A DNA stretch of 64,000 bases from Flavobacteriaceae bacterium (GCA_021647405.1 JAKIUU010000001.1:1-64000); one strand, 5' to 3'; numbered from the stretch's first letter, positions 51,979 through 60,852 are shown. Notes: generated by a model from the letters alone, not told the origin. Program-made: numbers and translations.

Positions 51979-53064
51979 ATGATTTCACAAGAGCAGATAA
52001 AAGACATTACTGTTAGGATTGATAATTTAAAATCCTCTCTAAATATTGAAGCCAAACAAATTGCCATTTCAAATGATGAAGAAAAAGCATCGAGTCCCGA
52101 TTTTTGGAATGACAATAAAGCTGCCGAAGCGCTGATGAAAAAAATTCGGGCTACAAAAAAATGGGTAGACAATTATCAAGAAGTTCAAACTTTAGCCGAA
52201 GATCTTTCTGTTTTTTACGATTTTTTTAAAGCAGGTGAAGCCTCCGAAAAGGAATTGGAAACCCAGTTTAAAAAAACCATAAAATTTCTAGAAAAACTAG
52301 AATTTAAAAATATGCTCTCTGATGAGGGTGATAACCTCAGCGCTGTTTTGCAAATTACAGCTGGTGCTGGCGGTACAGAAAGTTGCGACTGGGCGCAAAT
52401 GCTCTTACGTATGTATTTGATGTGGAGCGAAAAACAAGGCTTTAAAATCAAAGAACTCAATTACCAAGAAGGCGATGTAGCGGGCATCAAAACGGTGACC
52501 ATAGAAATTGAAGGTGCTTACGCTTTTGGTTATTTAAAAGGTGAAAATGGCGTACACCGTTTGGTACGTATCTCGCCCTTTGATAGCAATGCCAAGCGTC
52601 ATACCAGTTTTGCGTCGGTTTATGTGTATCCTTTAGCCGATGACAGTATAGAAATCACCATCAACCCCGCCGATATTACTTGGGATTTTGCACGTTCTGG
52701 CGGCGCTGGGGGTCAAAATGTAAATAAGGTAGAAACCAAAGCTATTTTGCGTCATAAACCATCGGGAATTATGGTGGTGAATTCAGAAACACGCTCACAG
52801 TTAGAAAATCGTGAAAAGGCCATGCAAATGCTCAAATCGCAATTGTACGAAATTGAATTACAAAAACAACGTGCTAAACGCGATGACATTGAAGCCAGCA
52901 AAAAGAATATCGAATTCGGCTCTCAAATTCGCAATTATGTGATGCACCCCTATAAATTGGTTAAGGATGTGCGTACTGGATGCGAAACAGCGCAAGTTGA
53001 CGCTGTAATGAATGGCGAAATAGATGCTTTTATAAAAGCCTATTTAATGATGAACAGCAATTAG
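51979..53064 (+). CDS. prfB: peptide chain release factor 2
   Basis: RF2 ends translation at UAA and UGA. The 361-residue protein has the RF2 stop-recognition motif SPF (RISPFDSNAKRH) and the catalytic GGQ in SGGAGGQNVNKVE. Start ATG at 51979 gives normal length. Many bacteria need a programmed +1 frameshift near codon 25 of prfB to make RF2; here the matching region (NLKSSLNIEAK) is in one frame with no internal UGA, so the autoregulatory frameshift is absent. It is followed 1 base later by the HAD gene. Confidence 0.96.
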   Translation: MISQEQIKDITVRIDNLKSSLNIEAKQIAISNDEEKASSPDFWNDNKAAEALMKKIRATKKWVDNYQEVQTLAEDLSVFYDFFKAGEASEKELETQFKKTIKFLEKLEFKNMLSDEGDNLSAVLQITAGAGGTESCDWAQMLLRMYLMWSEKQGFKIKELNYQEGDVAGIKTVTIEIEGAYAFGYLKGENGVHRLVRISPFDSNAKRHTSFASVYVYPLADDSIEITINPADITWDFARSGGAGGQNVNKVETKAILRHKPSGIMVVNSETRSQLENREKAMQMLKSQLYEIELQKQRAKRDDIEASKKNIEFGSQIRNYVMHPYKLVKDVRTGCETAQVDAVMNGEIDAFIKAYLMMNSN

Positions 53065-53065
53065 T

Positions 53066-53686
53066 ATGGCTAAAATTGATACTATTATTTTCGATTTAGG
53101 CGGCGTTTTAGTCGATTGGAATCCGCGGTATGTCTACAACCAAGTCTTTAAAGGCAACACCGAAAAAGTTTCATGGTTTTTAAACACTATCTGTACGCCC
53201 GAGTGGAATGTACAACAAGATGCCGGAAAATTAATGGCAGTTGCTACAGAAGAGTTGGTGGCCCAATACCCACAATACGAAGAATGGATTCGCCTATATT
53301 ATGACAGATGGGGAGACATGCTGAAAGGAGAAATCCCTGAAACTGTCAAACTTCTAAAAGACTTAAAAGCGTCAAACAAATACCGCTTATACGCCCTGAC
53401 CAATTGGAGTGCCGAAACTTTTCACATCGCTTTAGAACGCTTTGATTTTTTACAATTGTTTGAAGGCATTTTGGTTTCGGGCGCAGAAAAAATGGCCAAG
53501 CCCGATAAAGCCATTTACGAATTGTGTTTAAGTCGTTTTGACATTGACAGAAGAAAAGCTATTTTTATTGACGATAGCTTACCCAATGTAAAAGCGGCCG
53601 AAGCTATAGGTCTAAAGAGTATTCATTTTAAAAATGCGGGGCAGTTAAATAAAGGCTTAAAAGCGTTTGAGATTGCAGATGTCTAG
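53066..53686 (+). CDS. HAD-superfamily hydrolase (type IA)
   Basis: The 206-residue protein has the HAD motifs: I at IFDLGGVLVDWN (about 8-19), II at ALTNWS, III at KPDKAIYELCL and IV at FIDDSLPNVKAAEAIG. Motif I reads DLGG rather than the classic DxD, so the second aspartate is replaced by glycine; that occurs in the YihX-like group and in dehalogenase-like members. Substrate unknown, probably a small phosphorylated compound. It begins 1 base after prfB and is likely co-transcribed. Confidence 0.88.
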   Translation: MAKIDTIIFDLGGVLVDWNPRYVYNQVFKGNTEKVSWFLNTICTPEWNVQQDAGKLMAVATEELVAQYPQYEEWIRLYYDRWGDMLKGEIPETVKLLKDLKASNKYRLYALTNWSAETFHIALERFDFLQLFEGILVSGAEKMAKPDKAIYELCLSRFDIDRRKAIFIDDSLPNVKAAEAIGLKSIHFKNAGQLNKGLKAFEIADV

Positions 53687-53796
53687 TCAAAAATATTACT
53701 GCTAAAAGGCGTTTCTTTTTTTATTTATTTAACGGTTTGGCTATGTGTAGCGCGGATTTTAGAATCACTTAACTTTCATCTTACCAGTAAAAATCA

Positions 53797-53838
53797 CACC
53801 TTCTAAGAAGGTGGCTTTGAAAAGCCCCTAAAAGGGGC
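53797..53838. repeat. three overlapping hairpins
   Basis: CACCTTCT/AGAAGGTG (53797-53813), GGCTTT/AAAGCC (53813-53826) and GCCCCT/AGGGGC (53824-53838) follow one another and partly exclude each other. The following AGAATGAC matches text after the repeat at 61568-61604, so this is probably a dispersed repeat. Confidence 0.5.
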
Positions 53839-53875
53839 AGAATGACGCAATTGAAAATCTAATTATTATGAAGTA

Positions 53876-53908
53876 AGACCTAGTAGGTTTTAAAAACCTA
53901 CTAGGTCT
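53876..53908. repeat. 33-base near-perfect palindrome
   Basis: Two arms of 16 bases (AGACCTAGTAGGTTTT and its complement) with one central base. No T-run follows on either strand beyond the arms. It is likely a dispersed palindromic repeat that may also stop transcription. Confidence 0.65.
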
Positions 53909-54481
53909 GAAAAAATAGGCAAAGCCGTCAGAACATTACATTGCCCAAAGGACAAGGTTTTATAATTTGAAATAAATTTCATTATTTTCATGCGCACTCT
54001 ATTTACCAATATTTCCCGCATTACGTTTAGCCTTTGTGCTTGTTGTGCAATTATATAAAATATAGCTCAAGTTGAATATTCAAGACACAGAAGTTTTGGA
54101 AATTTTATAACCAATTAACCCTTTTTTAATAATCATCCCCTAGGTCGAAATCAGGCTGTGATAGCTTCAATTGTCCTTTGGAACACTTAAAAAGACGAGG
54201 AATAAAAAAGTTAAACACCTTTTATACTAAAATTTTCACTAACTTCGCGTCAATATTTCTCAGAAAAAAATTAAACGAACTGATTGATTTTACTACTGAA
54301 TTACAAATAGAGTTCGTTTCTACTTGCATAAGAATATCAAAAAAAAGACTGACTATTTAGTTTGTACTAGATACTGTCTTTTGTGGTTGACTTTCTAAGA
54401 TTACTAGCCAATTACTAGGACTAAAAGTATAAGATTTTTCTTATATGATATGAATTGATTTTAATTAAAACTATTATTTAC

Positions 54482-55276
54482 ATGAAGAGAATTTACAATT
54501 TGAATAACTCTGAACGCTCAGAAAAAATTACTACAGCACTTGTTCTTGCAGCAGGCACAGGAAGTCGCTTAAGTCCCTTAACCCGTGATGCCCCAAAATG
54601 TTTGACCAGAGTTAATGAAATTGAAATTCTAGGACGTCTTATAGAAACCCTTCATCACTACAAATTCACGCGCTTGGTTATAGTTATTGGACCCTTTGAG
54701 CAACAAATCAGAGATTATCTTGAAAGTGTATCCAAAAATATTACAGTTGAGTACATCGTAAGTCCACTATATAAAACGACAAACAATATCTACTCACTAT
54801 GGATGGCAAGAGAAAAAATCAAGGAATCATTCGTCTTAATTGAAAGCGATTTAATTTTTAAGTCTTCTCAACTCAAAGAAATGCTCTTGCCAAATAAAAT
54901 TGCTGTTTCTCATATATTACCTTGGATGAATGGAACAACCATAACTACTGATAAACGATTGCCTAGCCAGGTAACCGCTTTTAACCTTGGTGGCTACGCA
55001 ACAAATAACACCAACTTTAAGACAGTTAACATTTATAGTTTTTCATCACAATCATGGAAACAGGTTAGTAAACAATTAGATTCATGGATTTCAAAAGGCA
55101 AAGTAAATGATTATTATGAGGCCGTATTTTCAGAAATGGTAGCAGATGGTAGTCTAAATTTTGAATGCGTTTACTTTGATAGTGATTTTTGGTACGAAAT
55201 AGATACCATAGAAGAACTGCACGAATGTGAAAAAATTATGTTACATACAAAACAACCATTATCAGCCGTAGTGTAG
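54482..55276 (+). CDS. LicC/PntC-like nucleotidyltransferase
   Basis: The 264-residue protein has the nucleotidyltransferase start ALVLAAGTGSRLSPLT with the APKCL lysine. NNIYSLWMAREKI and WYEIDTIEELHECE align by eye with phosphocholine cytidylyltransferase LicC. It probably makes a CDP-activated phosphate or phosphonate head group. Its stop overlaps by one base the start of a CDP-alcohol phosphotransferase, so product and next step are coupled. Start ATG at 54482 chosen over a TTG nine codons earlier. The true substrate (phosphocholine, aminoethylphosphonate, inositol or glycerol phosphate) cannot be read; no matching kinase, PepM or inositol synthase lies in the window. Confidence 0.8.
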   Translation: MKRIYNLNNSERSEKITTALVLAAGTGSRLSPLTRDAPKCLTRVNEIEILGRLIETLHHYKFTRLVIVIGPFEQQIRDYLESVSKNITVEYIVSPLYKTTNNIYSLWMAREKIKESFVLIESDLIFKSSQLKEMLLPNKIAVSHILPWMNGTTITTDKRLPSQVTAFNLGGYATNNTNFKTVNIYSFSSQSWKQVSKQLDSWISKGKVNDYYEAVFSEMVADGSLNFECVYFDSDFWYEIDTIEELHECEKIMLHTKQPLSAVV

Positions 55277-55935
55277 TGAATAATATTTTGAATAAAGTCT
55301 ATAAAAACATCCCAAACATTGTCTCAATTCTTGGTGTTCTACCCTTGGTAATACTATTTTCAGACAATGGCTTCCTGTACATAATCCCTTTGATAATCTA
55401 CAATAATATCATGGATGATCTTGATGGTATTCTTGCAATAAAGCTAAATGCCAAAAGTGAATTTGGGGCGCGGATGGACAATGTATGTGATGCAGTGTCT
55501 CATACCATTCTTGTTATGTTTATTGGACTGCACTATGGTATCGCTACTGGTATTATAGGTTTAATTGCTATTGCTGCAATTTTAATACGATCAGTAACAA
55601 GGCTCGATCCTGCTATTAAAAAATCAGCAGGCTCACCTACTAATGAACTTATTCGCCACGCTTTATTTGCGCTTCTATTGGCTAATTTATTTAATTTTGA
55701 TCCTACTTGGCCTTTAATTATTATATTTCTAACAAACACAGTAACTATGTTTGTACCTTACCCTATGCCCTATTTAATTAGAAGCATGACCAAAAGTGCC
55801 ACAGCAATATTGTTGGTTAATGTATCACTTATTTTGGCATGGTTGGTTCCATACACCGCTCCTGTAATTGCAGCTGGATTTATCTTATCTTACCTCTATT
55901 CTCTTACTAAAGTTATGATAGACCACAAAAAGTAA
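55276..55935 (+). CDS. CDP-alcohol phosphotransferase family membrane enzyme
   Basis: The 219-residue protein has about six membrane helices and the family signature spread over MDDLDGILAIKLNAKSEFG and ARMDNVCDAVSH: the aspartates of DxxDG, G-x3-D and D-x3-D are present, while the usual AR after DG reads AI. It moves a phospho-head group from a CDP-linked donor to an alcohol, normally a lipid. GTG start shares one base with the preceding TAG stop (TAGTG), so translation is coupled to the nucleotidyltransferase. The pair probably builds one modified lipid or surface head group. Confidence 0.85.
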   Translation: MNNILNKVYKNIPNIVSILGVLPLVILFSDNGFLYIIPLIIYNNIMDDLDGILAIKLNAKSEFGARMDNVCDAVSHTILVMFIGLHYGIATGIIGLIAIAAILIRSVTRLDPAIKKSAGSPTNELIRHALFALLLANLFNFDPTWPLIIIFLTNTVTMFVPYPMPYLIRSMTKSATAILLVNVSLILAWLVPYTAPVIAAGFILSYLYSLTKVMIDHKK

Positions 55936-56205
55936 ATTCCTATGGTGCAAGTTTTTTTTGACTTGTGCTTATGAATAGAAAGAAATAAAACTATATAAGT
56001 TTGCCTTTGCGTAGGCAAGTAATTTGTACCGTTGGCTTTTTTAGCATGCCGCACAACTTTTTACACCAAAAAAAATACAACTATTTACCAGCTAAAAATA
56101 CTTATTGTTTTTAATGTCAGAATAAAAAATTATGGTTTAAATTTGTAACAATTTACCTTTTATTAATACTAATAAATAGAATTTATTAACTTAAAACCAA
56201 AACAA
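55936..56205. other. 270-base gap before lemA
   Basis: It holds a hairpin TTGCCT/AGGCAA (56001-56018) and the lemA promoter box. No gene was recognised. Confidence 0.5.
56138..56145 (+). promoter_or_regulatory. -7 box TAAATTTG for the lemA operon
   Basis: TAnnTTTG match 60 bases before the lemA ATG; the leader is AT-rich. Confidence 0.5.
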
Positions 56206-56817
56206 ATGAAAAAGTGGCTCCCTTTAATAATTATAGTTATCATTGCTTTTGCAGGCTATAGATGGGCTGTAGGCTTTAACAATACAGCTGTAAAATTAAA
56301 CGAAAATATTTCAGAGAGTTGGGGGAATGTGCAAACGGCTTACCAACGCCGCAGTGATTTAATTGGCAATTTAGTCAACACCGTAAAAGGCGCTGCCGAT
56401 TTTGAAAAATCGACTTTAACCGCCGTTATAAATGCCCGTGCCAAAGCGACTTCTGTAACTATAGACCCTAGTAATATTACCCCACAACAATTGGCTAATT
56501 TTAATAAAGTCCAAGGCGGCTTAAGTGGCGCTTTAAAGAGTTTATTGGTCACTGTAGAGCGTTATCCAGATTTAAAAGCCAATCAGAATTTCTTAAAATT
56601 ACAAGACGAATTGGCGAGTACAGAAAATCAGATTTTAACAGCACGTACCCGTTTTAACGAAGCTGTAAAACCTTATAATAATCACGTAAAAACATTTCCA
56701 AATTCAATTTTAGCAGGTCTGTTTAACTTTGACGGAAAAGTTTATTTTGACGCTGAAGTCGGTGCCGACAAGGCCCCCACTGTAAAATTTGATTTTAATT
56801 CAGACAAAAAAGACTAA
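56206..56817 (+). CDS. lemA: LemA-family membrane protein
   Basis: The 203-residue product has an N-terminal membrane helix (about 4-20) and a helical bundle with the LemA hallmarks: ENISESWGNVQTAYQRRSDL, NLVNTVKG, and RFNEAVKPYNNHVKTFP. The function of the family is unclear; a link to envelope stress is suggested by its frequent neighbours. It is first in an operon with two TPM-domain genes; its stop overlaps the next start (TAATG). Confidence 0.93.
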   Translation: MKKWLPLIIIVIIAFAGYRWAVGFNNTAVKLNENISESWGNVQTAYQRRSDLIGNLVNTVKGAADFEKSTLTAVINARAKATSVTIDPSNITPQQLANFNKVQGGLSGALKSLLVTVERYPDLKANQNFLKLQDELASTENQILTARTRFNEAVKPYNNHVKTFPNSILAGLFNFDGKVYFDAEVGADKAPTVKFDFNSDKKD

Positions 56818-57254
56818 TGTCCAAAGCCGAAGAATTCTTAACAAAAGAACAAGAACAAACCCTTATTGAGGCTATTAAAAAAGCCGAAAAAGACACTTCT
56901 GGTGAAGTGCGTGTGCATATAGAAAAAACCTCAGATAAACCTGTAATGGATCGCGCTTTAGATGTTTTTCACGATTTAAAAATGCATGAAACAGCCCTTA
57001 GAAATGGCGTTCTACTTTATGTGGGAACAGAAAGTAAACAATTTGCCATAATTGGCGATGAGGGCATTCATAATAAAGTGACAGATAGTTTTTGGAATGC
57101 TACTAAAGAAATTGTAATCACCCATTTTGCCAAAAAAGAATTTACAAAAGGGCTTGAATTGGCCATTTTGGATGTAGGACAAAAATTAAAAACATTTTTT
57201 CCATACCAATCAGACGACAAAAACGAATTATCAGACGAAATCTCAAAAGGCTAA
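56817..57254 (+). CDS. TPM-domain protein, soluble
   Basis: The 145-residue protein is one TPM (TLP18.3/Psb32/MOLO-1) domain without signal peptide: IKKAEKDTSGEVRVHIEKT, RNGVLLYVGTESKQFAIIGDEGI. TPM proteins have been linked to acid phosphatase activity and to photosystem repair, but the role here is unknown. It overlaps lemA by 1 base and abuts the next TPM gene. Confidence 0.88.
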   Translation: MSKAEEFLTKEQEQTLIEAIKKAEKDTSGEVRVHIEKTSDKPVMDRALDVFHDLKMHETALRNGVLLYVGTESKQFAIIGDEGIHNKVTDSFWNATKEIVITHFAKKEFTKGLELAILDVGQKLKTFFPYQSDDKNELSDEISKG

Positions 57255-58058
57255 ATGAAAATATTTAAAAAATACACAGTTGTTCTAGTGGCATTGCTTT
57301 TTGTTCAATTAGCATTTAGTCAGTTTACAATCCCCAAAAAACCAAGTTTACAAACAAGTGTTTACGATTATGCTCAAGTTTTAACAGCCTCTCAAAAAAC
57401 ACGTTTAGAAAAAAAATTAATTCGTTATTCCGATTCAACTTCTACCCAAATTGTAGTCATAACTGTTAAGACAATAAAAGGCGAAAGTATTGGTATTTTA
57501 ACACCACGTTGGGCACAAAAATGGGGCATTGGAGATGCTAAAAAAGACAATGGCATATTAATTTTATTAGCAGAAAAAGAACGTAAAATATGGATTGCGC
57601 CAGGCTATGGTGCCGAAATTAAATTAACAGCAGGTATTACGGGTACTATTGTTAGGAATATTATCATTCCCGAATTTAAAAGAGGCAGTTATTACAACGG
57701 TCTTAACAAAGGTGCTGATGCCATTTTTGAAGTCCTCAATGGTACTTTTAAAAACACGCAAGCCAAAAAGAGGACATCAAATAAAACAAACTCTAAATAC
57801 CCTGTTAGATTAATAATAATCGTTATTTTTATAATTATTGTCATAATCTCTAAATTTACAAAAGGTGGTGGTAACAGCCGTGGTGGCAGACACTCTACGG
57901 GTTCTGCCCTTTTAACAGCCATTCTTTTAAGTGGCGCTGGACGCAGTAGTGGTAGTTTTGGCGGTAGCTCTGGCGGTGGTGGATTTGGCGGTGGTGGCTT
58001 CGGCGGCGGCTTTGGTGGTGGTGGTTTTTCTGGTGGTGGTGCTGGTGGTGGTTGGTAA
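57255..58058 (+). CDS. TPM-domain membrane protein with glycine-rich tail
   Basis: The 267-residue protein has a signal peptide (about 1-22, ending AFSQ), a TPM domain (about 35-160, with NGILILLAEKERKIWIAPGYGAE-type core), one membrane helix (about 180-198) and a Gly/Ser-rich tail of about 55 residues. YgcG-type proteins show this layout. The tail's repeated GGGFGG units are low complexity and vary easily in length. Third gene of the lemA operon; it begins directly after the previous stop. Confidence 0.9.
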   Translation: MKIFKKYTVVLVALLFVQLAFSQFTIPKKPSLQTSVYDYAQVLTASQKTRLEKKLIRYSDSTSTQIVVITVKTIKGESIGILTPRWAQKWGIGDAKKDNGILILLAEKERKIWIAPGYGAEIKLTAGITGTIVRNIIIPEFKRGSYYNGLNKGADAIFEVLNGTFKNTQAKKRTSNKTNSKYPVRLIIIVIFIIIVIISKFTKGGGNSRGGRHSTGSALLTAILLSGAGRSSGSFGGSSGGGGFGGGGFGGGFGGGGFSGGGAGGGW

Positions 58059-58174
58059 AATTTATATTTATAGCTACCTTTTAAAATAAATGCCGAAAAA
58101 GACAGATTAGTATTTATTTTTTGTTATATTGACTTTCTTTAAAGATTTTCTATCTCATTAGATAAATCTACAAA

Positions 58175-60811
58175 TTGGAAACAAAAAGAATAAAATATCA
58201 ATTATCTTTTTACACCATACTTCTGGTCGTTTTATGGACGCTTATTATTGTTGTTTCCTTTTTATGGAATAGAGATAAGAGTAAGAAAACAATGTTAGAA
58301 TTTGCGCGTGTTTATGCGCATGCCACTTATAAAAACCATGTTTTATACAGAAGTTGGAATGCCCAAAGAGGGGGTGTTTATGTCTTTATTGATTCCTTAA
58401 ATAAACCCAATAAATACCTTGAAGATTTTCCTGATCGCGATTTAGAAACAACTACTGGCAAAAAATTGACACTTATAAATCCGGCTTATATGACCCGCCA
58501 GGTTTTTGAGTTAGAAAGAAAAAAGAGTGATGTAATTAGTCATATTACCAGTTTAAAACTTAAAAACCCCAATAATAAAGCAGACCCTTGGGAAGAACTA
58601 GCGCTTAAATCTTTTGAAAAAGGATCTGAAGAAAGTATTACAATTGACAGTCTTAATGGCCAATTGTATTACAGAATGATGCATCCCTTATTTATTGAAA
58701 AAAGCTGTTTAAAACGTCACGACGATCAAGGTTATAAAATAAACGATGTAAGTGGTGGTATTAGTATATCAATTCCCTTAAATAAGATTACAACGATTAC
58801 TAAAGCAGAATTAAATCGTTTTAAAATTTATCATTTAATTGTTTGGCTATTAGGCTTATTTAGTATTTTAATTAGCTTCCTTCTTTATTATAAAAATCAA
58901 AAAAATAGCATAAAAGCCATTAAAGAGTTAGAAGATAGTGAAAAAAGATTTAGGGGCTTATATGAAAATGCCCCTGTTTGCTACCAGTCGCTTGATAAAA
59001 ATACCTGTTTTTTAGATGTTAATAAAGCTTGGCTACAGACTTTAGGCTATAAAAAAGAGGAAGTGTTAGGCAAACCTTTTGCAAGTTTTATGGTTCCAGA
59101 GTCTGCAGAACTCGTTAAATCGCGCTTTCCTGAATTTGTTAAAAAGGGCGAGCTTTACGGTTATCAATTTGACATGGTTAGAAAAGACGGCCACATAATT
59201 ACGGTTGCTTATAACGGTAAAATTGGCTGTGATATAAATGGTTATTTTAAACAAACCCACTGTGTTTTTAGCGATATTACCGAACAAAAACACCAAGAAA
59301 TTCTTCGCAACATTAGTTTTAACATCAATAAAAAGGCCAATCATACTGATAATTTAAAAGACCTTCTTAAATATATTCAAGAAGAATTATCAAAAATTAT
59401 TGATACTAAAAACTTTTATGTAGCCCTAAAAGATATACCATCTGGTAAATTTATGATACCTTATATTGTTGACGATTTTGATAAAGATTATATTACAGAA
59501 TTACCAGAGGAAAAATCTTTAACACGATATGTTATAAAAAGCAAAAAATCATTATTTGCCACAAAATCGAAACACTTAGAACTTATTAAAGAAGGTCACT
59601 TATCTAAAAAAGTAATTGGTACCGATTCTAAAATTTGGGTTGGTGTGCCCATAATTGACAAAAATGAATGTATTGGTGTTATGGCCATTCAAAGTTATAC
59701 TGATGAAAAGGCTTATACACAAAAAGATCTCAAAATACTTGAATTTATTGCCGATAATATCAATCAAGTTGTCAGCCGTTTTCAAGATTACGACAGAATA
59801 CGTTTACTTAATAAAACCCTTACCCAATCGCCAAATTCAATCATTATAACGAATACCGATGGGGATATTGAATATGTAAACCCCGCTTTTACTTCTTTAA
59901 GTGGTTTTTCATTTAAAGAAGTCTATGGCAATAATCCACGCCTGTTAAAATCTGGTGAACAGCCCCTGTCTTTTTATAAAAATTTATGGGATACCATTTT
60001 ATCAGGAAAAGTATGGGAGGGAGAAATAGTGAACAAACGCAAAGATGGCACAAAATATTTAGTAAATGTAAGTATATCGCCTGTATATGACAAAGACGGT
60101 AAGGTGACCCATTTTGTAGGTATAGCGCAAGACATTACAGAAAAACGAAAACTAGAACGCGATTTTATTCACGCTTTTGTAGATGCCCAAGAAGTAGAAA
60201 AACAAAGTTTTGGTGAAGAACTACACGATGGTATCAGTCAAATTTTAGCGGCTGAATCTATGTTTATTACAGTACTTAAAAAATTAAATAACAATTCAAA
60301 TAAGGAAATTTCTAAAAACTTAGATAAATTAAATGAACTCAATCTACAAGCCATAAACGAAGCCCGAAATATTGCCCATGGTTTAATGTCTAAGCAATTA
60401 AAAGAAAAAGGGCTCATTTTAGCGGTAGAGCATATTTGTAAAGACTATAATGTTTCAAAAAAAGTAAAATTTAACTTTAGTACGAGTAAGATAAAAGAGG
60501 CAGAAATAAACCCTCAAATTAAAACCAATATCTTTAGAATCATCCAAGAAATAACAACTAATAGCTTAAGACATTCCCTTGCAAAAAATGTTTATATAAG
60601 TATTAAGAAAACTTCAAATAATCAAATTCAAGTTATTGTAAAAGATGATGGTGTTGGTATAGATTACGAACGCATTAAGGCCAATAACAAAGGTGCTGGA
60701 TTAAAAAATATTGAAAGACGTGTAAAACTTTTAAATGGTACTGTAGTTGTTAAAACGGCACCGAATGAGGGCACCCAGTATACAATTTTAGTCCCCTTAA
60801 AAGATTTGTAA
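58175..60811 (+). CDS. membrane sensor histidine kinase with Tll0287-like, PAS, GAF and PAS domains
   Basis: The 878-residue kinase has a membrane helix (about 10-28), a periplasmic DUF3365/Tll0287-like domain (about 40-210), a second helix (about 218-238), PAS 1 (about 252-370), a GAF-like domain (about 375-535), PAS 2 (about 545-660), and a HisKA_3/HATPase kinase (AEELHDGISQ-like EELHDGISQ with the phosphorylated His; GVGIDYERI, GAGLKNIERR). The CxxCH haem motif expected in the sensor reads CLKRH (178-182): the second cysteine is Arg (CGT instead of TGT). TTG start at 58175, needed for the first helix. No response regulator is adjacent. Confidence 0.9.
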   Translation: METKRIKYQLSFYTILLVVLWTLIIVVSFLWNRDKSKKTMLEFARVYAHATYKNHVLYRSWNAQRGGVYVFIDSLNKPNKYLEDFPDRDLETTTGKKLTLINPAYMTRQVFELERKKSDVISHITSLKLKNPNNKADPWEELALKSFEKGSEESITIDSLNGQLYYRMMHPLFIEKSCLKRHDDQGYKINDVSGGISISIPLNKITTITKAELNRFKIYHLIVWLLGLFSILISFLLYYKNQKNSIKAIKELEDSEKRFRGLYENAPVCYQSLDKNTCFLDVNKAWLQTLGYKKEEVLGKPFASFMVPESAELVKSRFPEFVKKGELYGYQFDMVRKDGHIITVAYNGKIGCDINGYFKQTHCVFSDITEQKHQEILRNISFNINKKANHTDNLKDLLKYIQEELSKIIDTKNFYVALKDIPSGKFMIPYIVDDFDKDYITELPEEKSLTRYVIKSKKSLFATKSKHLELIKEGHLSKKVIGTDSKIWVGVPIIDKNECIGVMAIQSYTDEKAYTQKDLKILEFIADNINQVVSRFQDYDRIRLLNKTLTQSPNSIIITNTDGDIEYVNPAFTSLSGFSFKEVYGNNPRLLKSGEQPLSFYKNLWDTILSGKVWEGEIVNKRKDGTKYLVNVSISPVYDKDGKVTHFVGIAQDITEKRKLERDFIHAFVDAQEVEKQSFGEELHDGISQILAAESMFITVLKKLNNNSNKEISKNLDKLNELNLQAINEARNIAHGLMSKQLKEKGLILAVEHICKDYNVSKKVKFNFSTSKIKEAEINPQIKTNIFRIIQEITTNSLRHSLAKNVYISIKKTSNNQIQVIVKDDGVGIDYERIKANNKGAGLKNIERRVKLLNGTVVVKTAPNEGTQYTILVPLKDL

Positions 60812-60852
60812 CCTCGTTGTACATTAATAATAAAAAGTAACTTTATTTTGTA

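Larger units (their letters stand above)
53687..54481. other. 795-base gap with hairpins and no convincing gene
   Basis: The left part holds a run of hairpins (53797-53838 and 53876-53908). An 11-base inverted pair CCAAAGGACAA (53945-53955) and TTGTCCTTTGG (54171-54181) encloses 237 bases. A 60-codon frame at 54178-54360 has no ATG and no recognisable domain. The last 100 bases probably contain the promoter of the nucleotidyltransferase gene, with a TATAAG..CTTATA hairpin near 54430. The region looks like a scar of past insertions. Confidence 0.5.

Noticed and set aside
53945..54181. Inverted 11-base pair as ends of an insertion element
   Set aside because: No transposase, no flanking target duplication seen and the interior has no gene; kept only as a remark within the scar region.
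57950..58055. GGT/GGC-rich tract that looks like a microsatellite or array
   Set aside because: It encodes the glycine-rich tail typical of YgcG-type TPM proteins; not a CRISPR or an intergenic repeat.
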